This document shows positions 1-7,719 of a stretch of 64,000 bases of DNA, piece after piece. The stretch is from Paracoccus sp. C2R09. GTDB lineage: Bacteria > Pseudomonadota > Alphaproteobacteria > Rhodobacterales > Rhodobacteraceae. The stretch's first letter is position 1. Every line of letters starts with the position of its first letter. Below the pieces are notes generated by a model. The model worked only from the letters and a program-made list of their open reading frames with translations, did no database searches and was not told where the DNA came from. Both the position numbers and the translations under genes were made by a program. The stretch lies in the NCBI RefSeq assembly GCF_018860625.1, contig NZ_JAHKQB010000023.1, positions 220,733-284,732 on the forward strand, read 5' to 3'.

Positions 1-90
1 ATCAGGGCGCGCGGGGAAGGGCAAAAGGGGCTGAAACATGGCAACGACCTTGACGGTGGGGCGGGCTGAACGGCGGCGCGGGCAAGAGGG

Positions 91-108
91 TCCGTCTGGT
101 CAGACGGG
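91..108 (-). terminator. hairpin at the stop codon of the small ORF
   Basis: CCGTCTG (92-98) and CAGACGG (101-107) form a 7-bp stem, plus one wobble pair, with a 2-base gap. The stop codon of the 47-aa ORF (100-102) lies in it. No T-tract follows on the minus strand, so this may be a 3'-end stabilising hairpin rather than a true intrinsic terminator. Confidence 0.35.
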
Positions 109-243
109 AACGCCGCGCAGCGGCCGGTTGTCCGGGCGCCTCGGCCCTAGGGCATGTTTCGGGAATGCGGCATTCGCGCCCCTGAAACATGCCGTCCCCG
201 GCATGGCGGCACCAAGGTCGGATGGGGTCGTGCAACGGGTCAT
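100..243 (-). CDS. small ORF, 47 aa, function unknown
   Basis: The ORF starts at ATG 243, five bases after a near-perfect Shine-Dalgarno sequence (AAGGAGGA, 248-255), and encodes 47 residues beginning MTRCTTPSDLG. I recognise no domain, signal peptide or membrane segment. It lies 100 bp downstream of the DsbA-like gene on the same strand and its stop falls inside a hairpin. In its favour are the strong ribosome binding site and the structured leader. Against it are its short length and unremarkable composition (Ala, Pro, Arg rich). It could also be a leader peptide for a gene beyond the left edge, or part of a non-coding RNA. Confidence 0.35.
   Translation of the reverse strand: MTRCTTPSDLGAAMPGTACFRGANAAFPKHALGPRRPDNRPLRGVPV
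152..192. repeat. nested inverted repeat
   Basis: The outer arms GCATGTTTC (152-160) and GAAACATGC (184-192) are perfectly complementary. Between them GAATGC (163-168) and GCATTC (170-175) form a second dyad with a 1-base centre. The repeat lies within the 47-aa ORF. Its role is unknown: it could fold in RNA or be a protein-binding site. Confidence 0.5.
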
Positions 244-310
244 GATATCCTCCTTGGCAGGTGAAAAGGACGATCCTGCGCCGTCCTTCCCCTGCCAGTT
301 CGAGGATATC
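244..310 (-). promoter_or_regulatory. long stem-loop masking the small-ORF ribosome binding site
   Basis: Three stacked inverted repeats are visible: GATATCCTC (244-252) with GAGGATATC (302-310), GGCAGG (256-261) with CCTGCC (291-296), and AAGGACG (266-272) with CGTCCTT (282-288). That is 22 perfect pairs within 67 nt. In a minus-strand transcript the outer stem pairs most of the AAGGAGG Shine-Dalgarno sequence and ends directly at the ATG. This would block ribosome loading unless opened, as in RNA thermometers or protein-bound leaders. The pairing is seen directly; regulation is inferred. Confidence 0.5.
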
Positions 311-327
311 GAACCGTTCGTTACGGA

Positions 328-345
328 GATCACGCGTTCGTGATC
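328..345 (-). terminator. hairpin across the dsbA-like stop codon
   Basis: GATCACG (328-334) and CGTGATC (339-345) make a perfect 7-bp stem with a 4-base loop that overlaps the stop codon at 344-346. No U-run follows, so termination is uncertain. Confidence 0.35.
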
Positions 346-988
346 AAGCCTCGGCCAGATGGCGCAGGATGCGGCCGTAATTCTCGGTCCCCTGCGCACC
401 GGTCACCAGGTGCTGCTGCATGAAGACCATCGCGGGCACGCCCGAGATGCCGTGACCCGTCCAGAACTGCTGCTTCTGGCGCACATCGTCCGCCATGCGT
501 TCGTCCTGCAGGACGGCCAGCGCCTCGTCCCGGTCCAGCCCGGCCTCGACCGCCGCATCGCCCAGCACATCCAGCTGCGACACGTCGCGGCGATCCGTGA
601 AGAAAGAGGCGAACAGCGCCATCTTCACCTCGTGCGCCTTGCCCTGTGTCGCGGCCCAGTCGATCAGCTGATGGGCGCGGAAGGTGTTCACCATCCGCAT
701 GTCGGCGGCATAGTTGAACTCGAATCCCAGCTCGGCCCCCAGATCGGTCAGGCGATGGCGCGAGGCTTCGGATTCCTCGATGCTGGTCCCGTATTTCTCG
801 GCGATATGCTCGCGCAGGTTCTGCCCCTCGGGGGGCATGTGGCTGTTCAGCTCGAACGGGTGCCAGTGGATATCGACGGGAATGCCCGTCTCCTCGGATG
901 CGCGCGCCAGCTGGCGATAGCCGATCACGCACCAGGGACAGACGACGTCCGAGACGATATCGACGCGGATCGGTGTTGCTTCGGTCAT
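344..988 (-). CDS. DsbA/FrnE-family oxidoreductase
   Basis: This 214-aa protein belongs to the DsbA-like thioredoxin-fold family (FrnE / 2-hydroxychromene-2-carboxylate isomerase group). The redox motif CPWC is at residues 17-20, directly after the first beta strand, and the family helical insertion follows. The late motif GISGVPAMVF provides the cis-proline (Val-Pro) next to the active site. No signal peptide is present, so it is likely a cytoplasmic dithiol-disulfide oxidoreductase, as FrnE is in polyketide or oxidative-stress contexts. The start has a good SD sequence (AAGGAAGG). It stands apart from the adjacent malonate genes, which are divergently regulated. Confidence 0.85.
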   Translation of the reverse strand: MTEATPIRVDIVSDVVCPWCVIGYRQLARASEETGIPVDIHWHPFELNSHMPPEGQNLREHIAEKYGTSIEESEASRHRLTDLGAELGFEFNYAADMRMVNTFRAHQLIDWAATQGKAHEVKMALFASFFTDRRDVSQLDVLGDAAVEAGLDRDEALAVLQDERMADDVRQKQQFWTGHGISGVPAMVFMQQHLVTGAQGTENYGRILRHLAEA

Positions 989-1016
989 GGCTTCCTTCCT
1001 TGTTCAGTCCCCCAAA

Positions 1017-1685
1017 CTAGGCACGACGTTCGAACCTTTCCAGAAGCGCGACCAGATCCCGGAAGCGTTCGCCCTGAATCAGCACGTGATCCTGCATGAT
1101 GCGACCGGCTTCGGCCTCGTCCCCGTCGCGGATGGCATGCGCGATGCGGCGATGTTCGTCCAGCGACGTGCGGACCCGGCCCCGCGCCTGCAGCTGACGC
1201 CGACGATAGGGCTGCAGGATCGCCTGCAGGCGCAGGGTCTCGACCTCCAGAAAGGCATTGTGCGCCGCGTGATATATCGCCTGATGAAACTCGGTATTTT
1301 CGGCATAGTAGCGGTCGCTGTCGCCGGCATGGGCGGCGGTCTCGCAGGCCATGAGGCTGGCCTGGATCCGCGCATGGTCCTGATCGTCGGCGCGTCTGCA
1401 GGCAAGGCGGGCGCAGAAGCCCTCCATCTCGGCCATCAGTTCGAACCGCTCCATCAGCTCTGTCACGCCCAGCTTGGCCACGAACGTGCCGCGCTTGGGC
1501 TGCACGATCAGCAGGCCGGATGCCTCGAGCGCCTGGAGCGCCTCGCGCACGGGGGTGCGCGAACAGCCGTAATCGGCCGCGATGGCTTCCGGATCGATTC
1601 TGTCGCCAGGCTGAAAGCGTCCGTCGACGATGTCGTTTTCCAGCGCCAGCCGGATGCGTTGCGCGGTGGGCAGGTTTGTCTTCAT
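1017..1685 (-). CDS. matR: GntR-family (FCD) regulator, probable MatR
   Basis: This is a 222-aa FadR/FCD-type GntR regulator. The N-terminal winged helix includes the typical recognition segment CSRTPVREALQALEASGL (about residues 40-57). The C-terminal helical FCD domain carries metal and ligand-binding histidines (for example in EFHQAIYHAAHN and the late DEHRRIAHAI). It is divergent from matA across 118 bp containing a TATA-rich dyad. In rhizobia MatR controls the matABC malonate operon and responds to malonate. The same role here is inferred from position. Confidence 0.8.
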   Translation of the reverse strand: MKTNLPTAQRIRLALENDIVDGRFQPGDRIDPEAIAADYGCSRTPVREALQALEASGLLIVQPKRGTFVAKLGVTELMERFELMAEMEGFCARLACRRADDQDHARIQASLMACETAAHAGDSDRYYAENTEFHQAIYHAAHNAFLEVETLRLQAILQPYRRRQLQARGRVRTSLDEHRRIAHAIRDGDEAEAGRIMQDHVLIQGERFRDLVALLERFERRA

Positions 1686-1747
1686 GCGATGTCTCTGTCC
1701 TTGCTGCCCATTTCACCCGGCATTGCCGGTTTTGTCCATTCCGATGC

Positions 1748-1781
1748 TTGTTATATACAACATGACCGTTCAGGTGTATAT
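1748..1781. promoter_or_regulatory. candidate operator between matR and matA
   Basis: TTGTTATATACAA (1748-1760) is a near palindrome (TTGT-N5-ACAA). Its ATATACA half (1753-1759) is inverted at TGTATAT (1775-1781), 22 bp away, two helical turns. AT-rich islands like this are rare in the window. It sits just upstream of the matA RBS and would suit GntR binding that controls both divergent genes. Confidence 0.5.
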
Positions 1782-1803
1782 CTGAGGTGAAGGGAGAATT
1801 TTC

Positions 1804-3117
1804 ATGGGTAAGCAGAGACTGACCTTCCTGACCGATTTCGTCGAGGCGATCACCCGCCGCAAACGGGCGGGCGAAGCCGAGACGCTGAAGGCGCTGGCAC
1901 ATCCGGCGCCCGAACGGCTGATCGCGGCCTGCAGCGTGCTGATGGGGCGGATCGGCGATGCCTCCAGGGTGGCGGTGGCCGAACAGGCGCTGGCGGCCTA
2001 TGCCGAGTTGTCGGTGGACGAAAGGCGCGTCTTCTTCGCCCATCTTCGCGACGATTACGGGGTGGATGCCGATGCGATCCGGAACGCCTATGCCGCGTGG
2101 GACGCGGGCGGCGATGCGGTCGCGGTGGCCGATCTGTTCCGCGCCGTGGAACCTGCGCGCCAGACGCTGCTGCGCCGTCTGAACCTTGCGCCCGGTGCCA
2201 CGCTGCAGCTTGTCCGCATGCGAGAGGACCTGCTGAAAGCCATCGCCGACGATCCCGCACTTGCCCCCATCGACGAGGATTTCGCCCATCTCTTTGCATC
2301 CTGGTTCAACCGGGGGTTCCTGACGCTGCGCCGGATCGACTGGGCCTCGCCTGCATCGATCCTGGAAAAGATCATGCAATACGAGATCGTCCACAGGATG
2401 CAGGGCTGGGACGACCTGAAGCGGCGCCTGGCCGACAACGACCGCAGGCTCTATGCCTTCTTCCATCCCGCCACGGGCGAGGAACCGTTGATCTTCGTCG
2501 AGGTGGCGCTGACCCGCGGCATCCCCGATGCCATCGGCCCGATCCTGACCGCCCCCGAGGCGCGCGATGCGGTCGAGGCCGACACGGCCGTCTTCTATTC
2601 GATCAACAACAGCCTTGCCGGGCTGAAGGGCGTGTCCTTCGGCAATTTCCTTATCAAGCAGGTGGTCGCGGTCCTCAGCGCCGAACTGCCGCAGCTGTCG
2701 CGCTTCGTCACGCTGTCGCCGGTGCCGGGCTTCGCGCGCTGGCTGGAACGGCAAACCGACGATCGCGCCGGCGAACTGGCCCTGGCGCTGAATGCGGGCA
2801 CATGGCGCGACGATCCGGATGCCGCGACGGCCCTGCGCCCAGAGGTCGAGGCCGTCGCCGCGCGATACATCGTGCAGGAAAAAGGCAGGGGCGGGATGCC
2901 CGCCGATCCGGTCGCGCGGTTTCACCTGGGCAACGGCGCCAGCGCCCACCGCCTGAACTGGCCCGCGGACCTGTCGGACGCTGCGGTCAGAACCGCGCAC
3001 GGGCTGATGATCAACTATCTCTATGAACTGCCGCTGATCGAGGCCCGACACGAGGGCTTCGTCCGGGACGGCACCGTCGCCCATGGCGAACAGCTTGCCG
3101 TCGCCCTGCAACGATAA
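1804..3117 (+). CDS. matA: malonyl-CoA decarboxylase
   Basis: This 437-aa protein matches malonyl-CoA decarboxylase (malonyl-CoA to acetyl-CoA and CO2) in length and layout. It has an N-terminal helical domain (about 1-150) and a C-terminal acetyltransferase-like catalytic domain with segments such as FYSINNSLAGLKGVSFGNFL and FVTLSPVPGFARWL. The late FHLGNGA segment precedes RLNWPADLS, also typical. It is the first gene of the malonate operon, with SD GAAGGGAG before the ATG, and matB follows after 19 bp. With MatB it converts malonate to acetyl-CoA. Confidence 0.92.
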   Translation: MGKQRLTFLTDFVEAITRRKRAGEAETLKALAHPAPERLIAACSVLMGRIGDASRVAVAEQALAAYAELSVDERRVFFAHLRDDYGVDADAIRNAYAAWDAGGDAVAVADLFRAVEPARQTLLRRLNLAPGATLQLVRMREDLLKAIADDPALAPIDEDFAHLFASWFNRGFLTLRRIDWASPASILEKIMQYEIVHRMQGWDDLKRRLADNDRRLYAFFHPATGEEPLIFVEVALTRGIPDAIGPILTAPEARDAVEADTAVFYSINNSLAGLKGVSFGNFLIKQVVAVLSAELPQLSRFVTLSPVPGFARWLERQTDDRAGELALALNAGTWRDDPDAATALRPEVEAVAARYIVQEKGRGGMPADPVARFHLGNGASAHRLNWPADLSDAAVRTAHGLMINYLYELPLIEARHEGFVRDGTVAHGEQLAVALQR

Positions 3118-3136
3118 GAAGGAGAGGAGGCCTTCG

Positions 3137-4657
3137 ATGCAGACCATCCATGAGCAATTCATCCAGACGGCCGAACTGCTGGAGGGAAAACCCCTGTTCC
3201 AGCGACCCGGCCTGCCCGATATCAGCTTTGCGCAGATGCGCGAGACGGTCGAACGCATGGCCGGCGCGCTGACCGGAATGGGCGTGACGCCCGGCGACCG
3301 CGTGGCCGTTCAGGTCGAGAAATCGCCCGAGGCCATCGCGCTGTACCTGGCGGTGCTGCAGGTCGGCGGCATCTTCCTGCCGCTGAACACGGCCTATACC
3401 GGCCCCGAGATCGACTATTTCCTGGGTGATGCCTCGCCCCGGATCTTCGTCTGCGATCCCTTGGTGGCGGGGGATCATGCCCACCGCGCATCGGATGCAT
3501 TGCGGGTCGAGACGCTTGGCGCGGATGCCGACGGCACGCTGATGGACGCCGCCCGCAGTGCCACCCCGCGCGAGGATCGCGTCGAATGCGGCCCGTCGGA
3601 TCGTGCCGCGATCCTCTATACCTCGGGGACGACGGGGCGGTCCAAGGGTGCGGTGCTGACGCATGGCAACCTGACCTCGAACACCGAGGCGCTGCTGGAA
3701 TGCTGGCGCTTCACCGCGGATGACCGGCTGATCCACGCGCTGCCGATCTTCCATACCCACGGGCTGTTCGTCGCCGCCAACATGGCGCTGACCGCGGGCG
3801 CGACGATGGTCTTCCTGACCAAGTTCGACCCGGAACAGGCGATCGACCTGATGGACCGCGCGACCGTCCTGATGGGCGTGCCGACCTTCTACACCCGCCT
3901 TCTGAAATCCGATCGCCTGACGCGCGAGGCGACCGCGAACATGCGCCTGTTCGTGTCCGGTTCGGCCCCGCTGCTGGCCGAGGATCACCGGGCCTTCGAG
4001 GAACGCACCGGCATGAAGATCCTCGAACGCTATGGCATGACCGAGACCTGCATGATCGCGTCGAACCCCTATGACGGCGATCGCATCCCGGGCGCGGTGG
4101 GCATGGCGCTGCCGGGCATCGCCATCCGCGTGACCGACCGCGAGTCCGGCGCGCCGCTGCCCGACGGGCAGATCGGCCTGATCGAGGTGAAGGGCCCGAA
4201 CGTCTTCGAGGGTTATTGGAACATGCCCGAGAAGACCGCATCCGAGTTCCGCGACGACGGCTTCTTCATCACCGGCGATCTGGGGCTGATCGGCGAGGAC
4301 GGATATCTGCGCATCAGCGGGCGCGACAAGGATCTGGTCATCTCGGGCGGGTACAACGTCTATCCGAAGGAGGTCGAGGAGGCGCTGGACGCGCTGCCGG
4401 GCGTTCTGGAAAGCGCGGTGATCGGCCTGCCGCATCCCGATCTGGGCGAAGGGGTCACGGCGGTGGTCGTGCCCAGGGGCGATGCTCAGCTGGACCCCGA
4501 GGCGCTGCGCGACGCATTGGCCGACAGCCTTGCGCGCTTCAAGCAGCCAAGGCGCGTGATCCTGGCCGATGCCCTGCCGCGCAACGTGATGGGCAAGGTC
4601 CAGAAGGCGGAACTGCGCCGCACCCATGCGGACCTGTATTCCGGTGTGGATGCCTGA
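3137..4657 (+). CDS. matB: malonyl-CoA synthetase
   Basis: This is a 506-aa member of the ANL (acyl-CoA synthetase) superfamily, activating malonate with ATP and CoA. The phosphate loop YTSGTTGRSKG is at about 161-171, YGMTE at 299-303, and the C-terminal catalytic lysine is in NVMGKV (K487). I chose ATG 3137 because the strong SD AAGGAGAGGAGG lies 6-8 bp upstream. An in-frame ATG at 3083 would overlap matA by 35 bp. Motifs fit the MatB branch, and the neighbours matA and madLM support malonate as substrate. Confidence 0.92.
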   Translation: MQTIHEQFIQTAELLEGKPLFQRPGLPDISFAQMRETVERMAGALTGMGVTPGDRVAVQVEKSPEAIALYLAVLQVGGIFLPLNTAYTGPEIDYFLGDASPRIFVCDPLVAGDHAHRASDALRVETLGADADGTLMDAARSATPREDRVECGPSDRAAILYTSGTTGRSKGAVLTHGNLTSNTEALLECWRFTADDRLIHALPIFHTHGLFVAANMALTAGATMVFLTKFDPEQAIDLMDRATVLMGVPTFYTRLLKSDRLTREATANMRLFVSGSAPLLAEDHRAFEERTGMKILERYGMTETCMIASNPYDGDRIPGAVGMALPGIAIRVTDRESGAPLPDGQIGLIEVKGPNVFEGYWNMPEKTASEFRDDGFFITGDLGLIGEDGYLRISGRDKDLVISGGYNVYPKEVEEALDALPGVLESAVIGLPHPDLGEGVTAVVVPRGDAQLDPEALRDALADSLARFKQPRRVILADALPRNVMGKVQKAELRRTHADLYSGVDA

Positions 4658-4665
4658 ATGACGGA

Positions 4666-4704
4666 CCCCGGCACGCGCGGCGGAGGAGGTCGCGCGCACC
4701 GGGG
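4666..4704 (+). promoter_or_regulatory. intercistronic hairpin between matB and madL
   Basis: CCCCGG (4666-4671) pairs with CCGGGG (4699-4704), and CGCGCG (4674-4679) pairs with CGCGCG (4691-4696). The loop carries GGAGGAGG. It probably separates or stabilises the enzyme and transporter parts of the operon transcript. No T-tract follows. Confidence 0.5.
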
Positions 4705-4729
4705 ATGACAGAAGAGAGGGAGGAGAGAA

Positions 4730-5122
4730 ATGATCATCTACGGAGTTGCGGCCCTGGCCGCCTGCCATCTGGTGGGCGTCATCCTGGGCGATCTGCTGGG
4801 CGACCTTCTGGGGGTCCAGTCGAATGTGGGCGGGGTCGGTTTCGCCATGCTGCTGCTGGTCGTCGTGACGGACCGGATGCGGCGTGCCGGTCGGCTGCCC
4901 GCCCTGACCGAGCAGGGCGTCCTGTTCTGGAGCGCGATGTACATCCCGATCGTCGTGGCGATGGCGGCCAATCAGAACGTCGTGGCGGCCCTTGCAGGCG
5001 GCCCCGTCGCGATCGTCGCGGGGGTGGGCGCGACGGCCGTCTGCCTGGCGATGGTCCCGGTCGTGGCCCGCGTCGGCGGCCGCGAAGCACCGCTGCCGCC
5101 CCTCATGCCGCAGGAGGCATGA
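4730..5122 (+). CDS. madL: malonate transporter subunit MadL
   Basis: This 130-aa membrane protein has about four hydrophobic segments (the first near residues 2-22, the second near 36-46, a third around 60-78, a fourth around 85-107). Size, order and the adjacent MadM identify it as MadL, the small subunit of the MadLM malonate:sodium symporter. The start follows the strong SD GGGAGGAGAG. madM begins 3 bp after its stop, so the two are translationally coupled. Confidence 0.88.
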   Translation: MIIYGVAALAACHLVGVILGDLLGDLLGVQSNVGGVGFAMLLLVVVTDRMRRAGRLPALTEQGVLFWSAMYIPIVVAMAANQNVVAALAGGPVAIVAGVGATAVCLAMVPVVARVGGREAPLPPLMPQEA

Positions 5123-5125
5123 GCG

Positions 5126-5890
5126 ATGGAGGACATCATCGGACTGATCGAGAAGAACGGCCTCGTCTTCGCCTTCGTGGTGGTCGGCGTGATCATGTGG
5201 CTGTCCTATCAGCTGTCGGACCGGCTCAGCGCGGGTCGGTTGCACGGATCGGCGGTCGCCATCATCATCGGGCTGCTGCTGGCCTGGATCGGCGGGCGGG
5301 TCACCGGCGGATCGTCGGGCCTGTCGGATGTGCCGCTGTTCGCGGGCATCGGGATCATGGGCGGGTCGATGCTGCGCGACCTGGCCATCGTGTCCACCGC
5401 CTATGGCGTGGATATCCGCGAGATCCGCAAGGCCGGGACCGCCGGCGTGCTGTCGCTGGTTCTGGGCATCGCGCTGTCCTTCGTCGTGGGCGCGGTGGTG
5501 GCGGCGTCCTTCGGCTATACCGACGCGGTCAGCATGGCGACAATCGGGGGCGGTGCCGCGACCTATATCGTCGGGCCTGTGACGGGAACCGCGCTTGGGG
5601 CCAGTTCGGACGTGATCGCGCTGTCGGTCGCGGCGGGGCTTCTGAAGGCGGTTCTGGTGATGATCGGCACGCCCTTCGTCGCGCCCCTGATCGGGCTGAA
5701 CAACCCGAAATCGGCCATGGCCTATGGCGGGCTGATGGGGACGACCAGCGGCGTGGCGGGTGGTCTTGCGGCCACGGACAAGCGGCTGGTGCCCTATGGC
5801 GCGATGACGGCGACCTTCTATACCGGCCTCGGATGTCTGATGGGGCCGTCGGTCTTCTACCTGTTCCTGCTGCAAATCACCGGCGGCTGA
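5126..5890 (+). CDS. madM: malonate transporter subunit MadM
   Basis: This 254-aa polytopic protein is rich in glycine-containing hydrophobic segments, for example VVGVIMWLSY, LLLAWIGGRV and the later GAVVAASFGY. It matches the large subunit of the sodium-dependent MadLM malonate carrier. With MatA and MatB it completes a malonate uptake and conversion pathway. It is the last gene of the operon; two tandem hairpins follow its stop. Confidence 0.9.
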   Translation: MEDIIGLIEKNGLVFAFVVVGVIMWLSYQLSDRLSAGRLHGSAVAIIIGLLLAWIGGRVTGGSSGLSDVPLFAGIGIMGGSMLRDLAIVSTAYGVDIREIRKAGTAGVLSLVLGIALSFVVGAVVAASFGYTDAVSMATIGGGAATYIVGPVTGTALGASSDVIALSVAAGLLKAVLVMIGTPFVAPLIGLNNPKSAMAYGGLMGTTSGVAGGLAATDKRLVPYGAMTATFYTGLGCLMGPSVFYLFLLQITGG

Positions 5891-5891
5891 G

Positions 5892-5950
5892 GAACCGGAC
5901 CCCGGTTCGACGTGTTTGCCAACGGCCCTTCCCCGTTCCGGGGCGGGGCC
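5892..5950 (+). terminator. tandem hairpins after madM
   Basis: The first stem is GAACCGG (5892-5898) with CCGGTTC (5902-5908). The second has 12-base arms at 5924-5935 and 5939-5950 with one mismatch, one wobble and a TTC loop. Neither has a good T-tract, but the second is very stable and lies between madM and the next gene. Confidence 0.5.
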
Positions 5951-5976
5951 ATCGGGATGGAACGAAAGGAATGCCA

Positions 5977-6432
5977 ATGCGCCTGCCGCTGATCGCCACC
6001 GCCATGACCCTGATGGCCGCACCCGCCTTTTCCGATGACGGCCCCGACGACTGGATCGTCAAGGACAGCCCCCATGACGTCGTGACGACCGCCGACAACC
6101 TGGAGGCCGCGATCGAGGGAAGCCCCGCCAAGCTGGTCACCCGCGTGGATCATCAGCGCTCGGCCGAGGCGGCGGGGCTGGAAATGCCCGGCGCGACTGT
6201 CCTGATCTTCGGCAATCCCGAAATCGGAACGCCCCTGATGAACGCCGATCCGCGCGTCGCCTACGACCTGCCGGCCCGGGTGCTGATCTGGGACGACGAG
6301 GGGCAGACCAAGATCGGCTACATGGATCCGGACGAGCTGGAGGACATGTACGACCTCGATGCAGCCGAGGAATCGCTGGAGAAGCTGGCAGGCGCGATGT
6401 CGATGCTGACCGACAAGGCGATCGAGGATTAA
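5977..6432 (+). CDS. secreted DUF302-family protein
   Basis: This 151-aa protein has a clear Sec signal peptide (MRLPLIATAMTLMAAPAFS, about 1-19) followed by a DUF302 domain. Family-like features are the repeated beta-alpha pattern and the segments GATVLIFGNPEIGTPLM and LPARVLIWDD. I prefer ATG 5977 to ATG 5971 because GAAAGGA lies 6 bp upstream of 5977 but directly abuts 5971. DUF302 proteins are small periplasmic or cytosolic domains of unknown biochemical role. It follows madM on the same strand but is separated by strong hairpins, so it is probably its own unit. Confidence 0.8.
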   Translation: MRLPLIATAMTLMAAPAFSDDGPDDWIVKDSPHDVVTTADNLEAAIEGSPAKLVTRVDHQRSAEAAGLEMPGATVLIFGNPEIGTPLMNADPRVAYDLPARVLIWDDEGQTKIGYMDPDELEDMYDLDAAEESLEKLAGAMSMLTDKAIED

Positions 6433-6439
6433 GCGACGC

Positions 6440-7420
6440 CTAGGGGGTGCCGCCGAAATCGGATCGGCGGTGCCCCTCGACCATGCGGGCAAGACCTTCG
6501 GGGGCCAGAACCTCGACCAGGTCGCCCCACTGATACAGATGCCACGCCATCTCGAGCCAGCCCGAGGCGGTGAAGCGCACGATCAGGCTGCCATCCGCGC
6601 ATCGCTCCATCGTCTGCCGTGGATGAAAACGGAACCCCGACGCGCGTTCGGCCGCCGAGGGCACGAAGCGCCAGACGACCTCTCCGTATTCGGTCGGATC
6701 CTGCCAGACACCGAAGGACCGCGCGGCGAAATCCGACAGCACGAAATCGGGATCGAGGGCGAAGCTTTCGTCCAGCACCGTCGCGCCCGTGATCAGGTCC
6801 ATCCGAAAGCTGCGCATGCCGTCGGGCTTGTCGATATCACGCGCCACCAGATAGGTCCGGTGCCCCAGCAGGACACCATGCGGTTCCAGGATCCTTTGCT
6901 TCGCATCGTCGCGATAGAACACCTTCAGACGGAACGGTCCGCGCAACGCCTCGATCATCGCATCGAGAAGGCTGCTGTCCAGAAGGCTGCGCGGGCCGGG
7001 GCGCGTCACCTCGGCCAGGGATGACAGGACCGCCTCGGCATCCGCTTCCACACGCGCTGCATTCGGTCCGGGCAGGCGTGCCAGCAAGCCCGCGCGCAGA
7101 TCGTCCAGCGCCTTGGCGTGGCGCATCCGGCCCGCATCGCGCGCATGCCGCGCCGCGATGTCCAGCGCCTCGATCCCGGTTTCGTTCGACAGCTGCAGGC
7201 GGTCCGATTGCGGATCGACCAGACGCCAGCGTCGCTTGCGGTCGGGGCCATCCGTGTATTGGACATTGGCGAAGGTGGTTTCCAGCGCGGCGGCCATCCG
7301 CTGCGCGGTGCGATGGGAAACGGCGAATTCGTCCATGATGTCTTCGAGAGCCACGCCACGTCGGCGGGCCGCCGCCATCTGCGCAAGCTGGACGAGGTCG
7401 CGTGCCTTGGAAAACGACAT
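6440..7420 (-). CDS. WYL-domain transcriptional regulator
   Basis: This 326-aa protein has an N-terminal winged helix (about 5-60, with EFAVSHRTAQRMAAALE as probable recognition helix). A WYL domain (about 135-225) follows, including HGVLLGHRTYLVARDIDK and the downstream SFRMDLI strand, then a C-terminal WCX-like extension. WYL proteins are ligand- or nucleic-acid-sensing regulators, often encoded next to bacterial defence genes (for example BrxR, CapW). It is divergent from the large nuclease-helicase gene across 299 bp, so control of that gene is a reasonable inference. Confidence 0.85.
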   Translation of the reverse strand: MSFSKARDLVQLAQMAAARRRGVALEDIMDEFAVSHRTAQRMAAALETTFANVQYTDGPDRKRRWRLVDPQSDRLQLSNETGIEALDIAARHARDAGRMRHAKALDDLRAGLLARLPGPNAARVEADAEAVLSSLAEVTRPGPRSLLDSSLLDAMIEALRGPFRLKVFYRDDAKQRILEPHGVLLGHRTYLVARDIDKPDGMRSFRMDLITGATVLDESFALDPDFVLSDFAARSFGVWQDPTEYGEVVWRFVPSAAERASGFRFHPRQTMERCADGSLIVRFTASGWLEMAWHLYQWGDLVEVLAPEGLARMVEGHRRSDFGGTP

Positions 7421-7719
7421 GAGCGAAGCCCTGAAATGATTGTACTAATGCGATCGTCGAAAATGACCCTGACAGGGTTTGTCACCCGCAAAGGCTAGGA
7501 CTGGACATGCCACCTGTCGAGGTGATTCCCCGTTTTCCCGTCGTGTTGGTAAATGGTGCGGGGGACGTCATCGGCGGGCCGGTCGGGTGTGGTGCCTGCA
7601 GGGCCGGGCGCGTCTCGGCGCGCCCGGCATATTGACACGAAGACCTTTCATCACGAAAGGCGGTCCGATCCGGTTTGCGATCGGGCCGCCTCATTCATCC
7701 GGCACAAGAGGGACATTCC
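7421..7719. promoter_or_regulatory. divergent control region with hairpins, WYL gene / nuclease-helicase
   Basis: This 299-bp gap contains a perfect 10-bp stem GCCGGGCGCG (7603-7612) / CGCGCCCGGC (7619-7628) and a smaller dyad CTTTC-ATCAC-GAAAG. A TTGACA (7632-7637) resembles a -35 element for the rightward gene, but I see no convincing -10. No gene was found in it. Confidence 0.4.

Noticed and set aside
3083..3136. Upstream ATG for matB
   Set aside because: It would overlap matA by 35 bp and lacks a ribosome binding site, whereas ATG 3137 has a strong one.
985..3258. 757-codon open frame on the minus strand across matR and matA
   Set aside because: It overlaps two well-supported genes in another frame and shows no recognisable domain; it is a GC-rich shadow frame.
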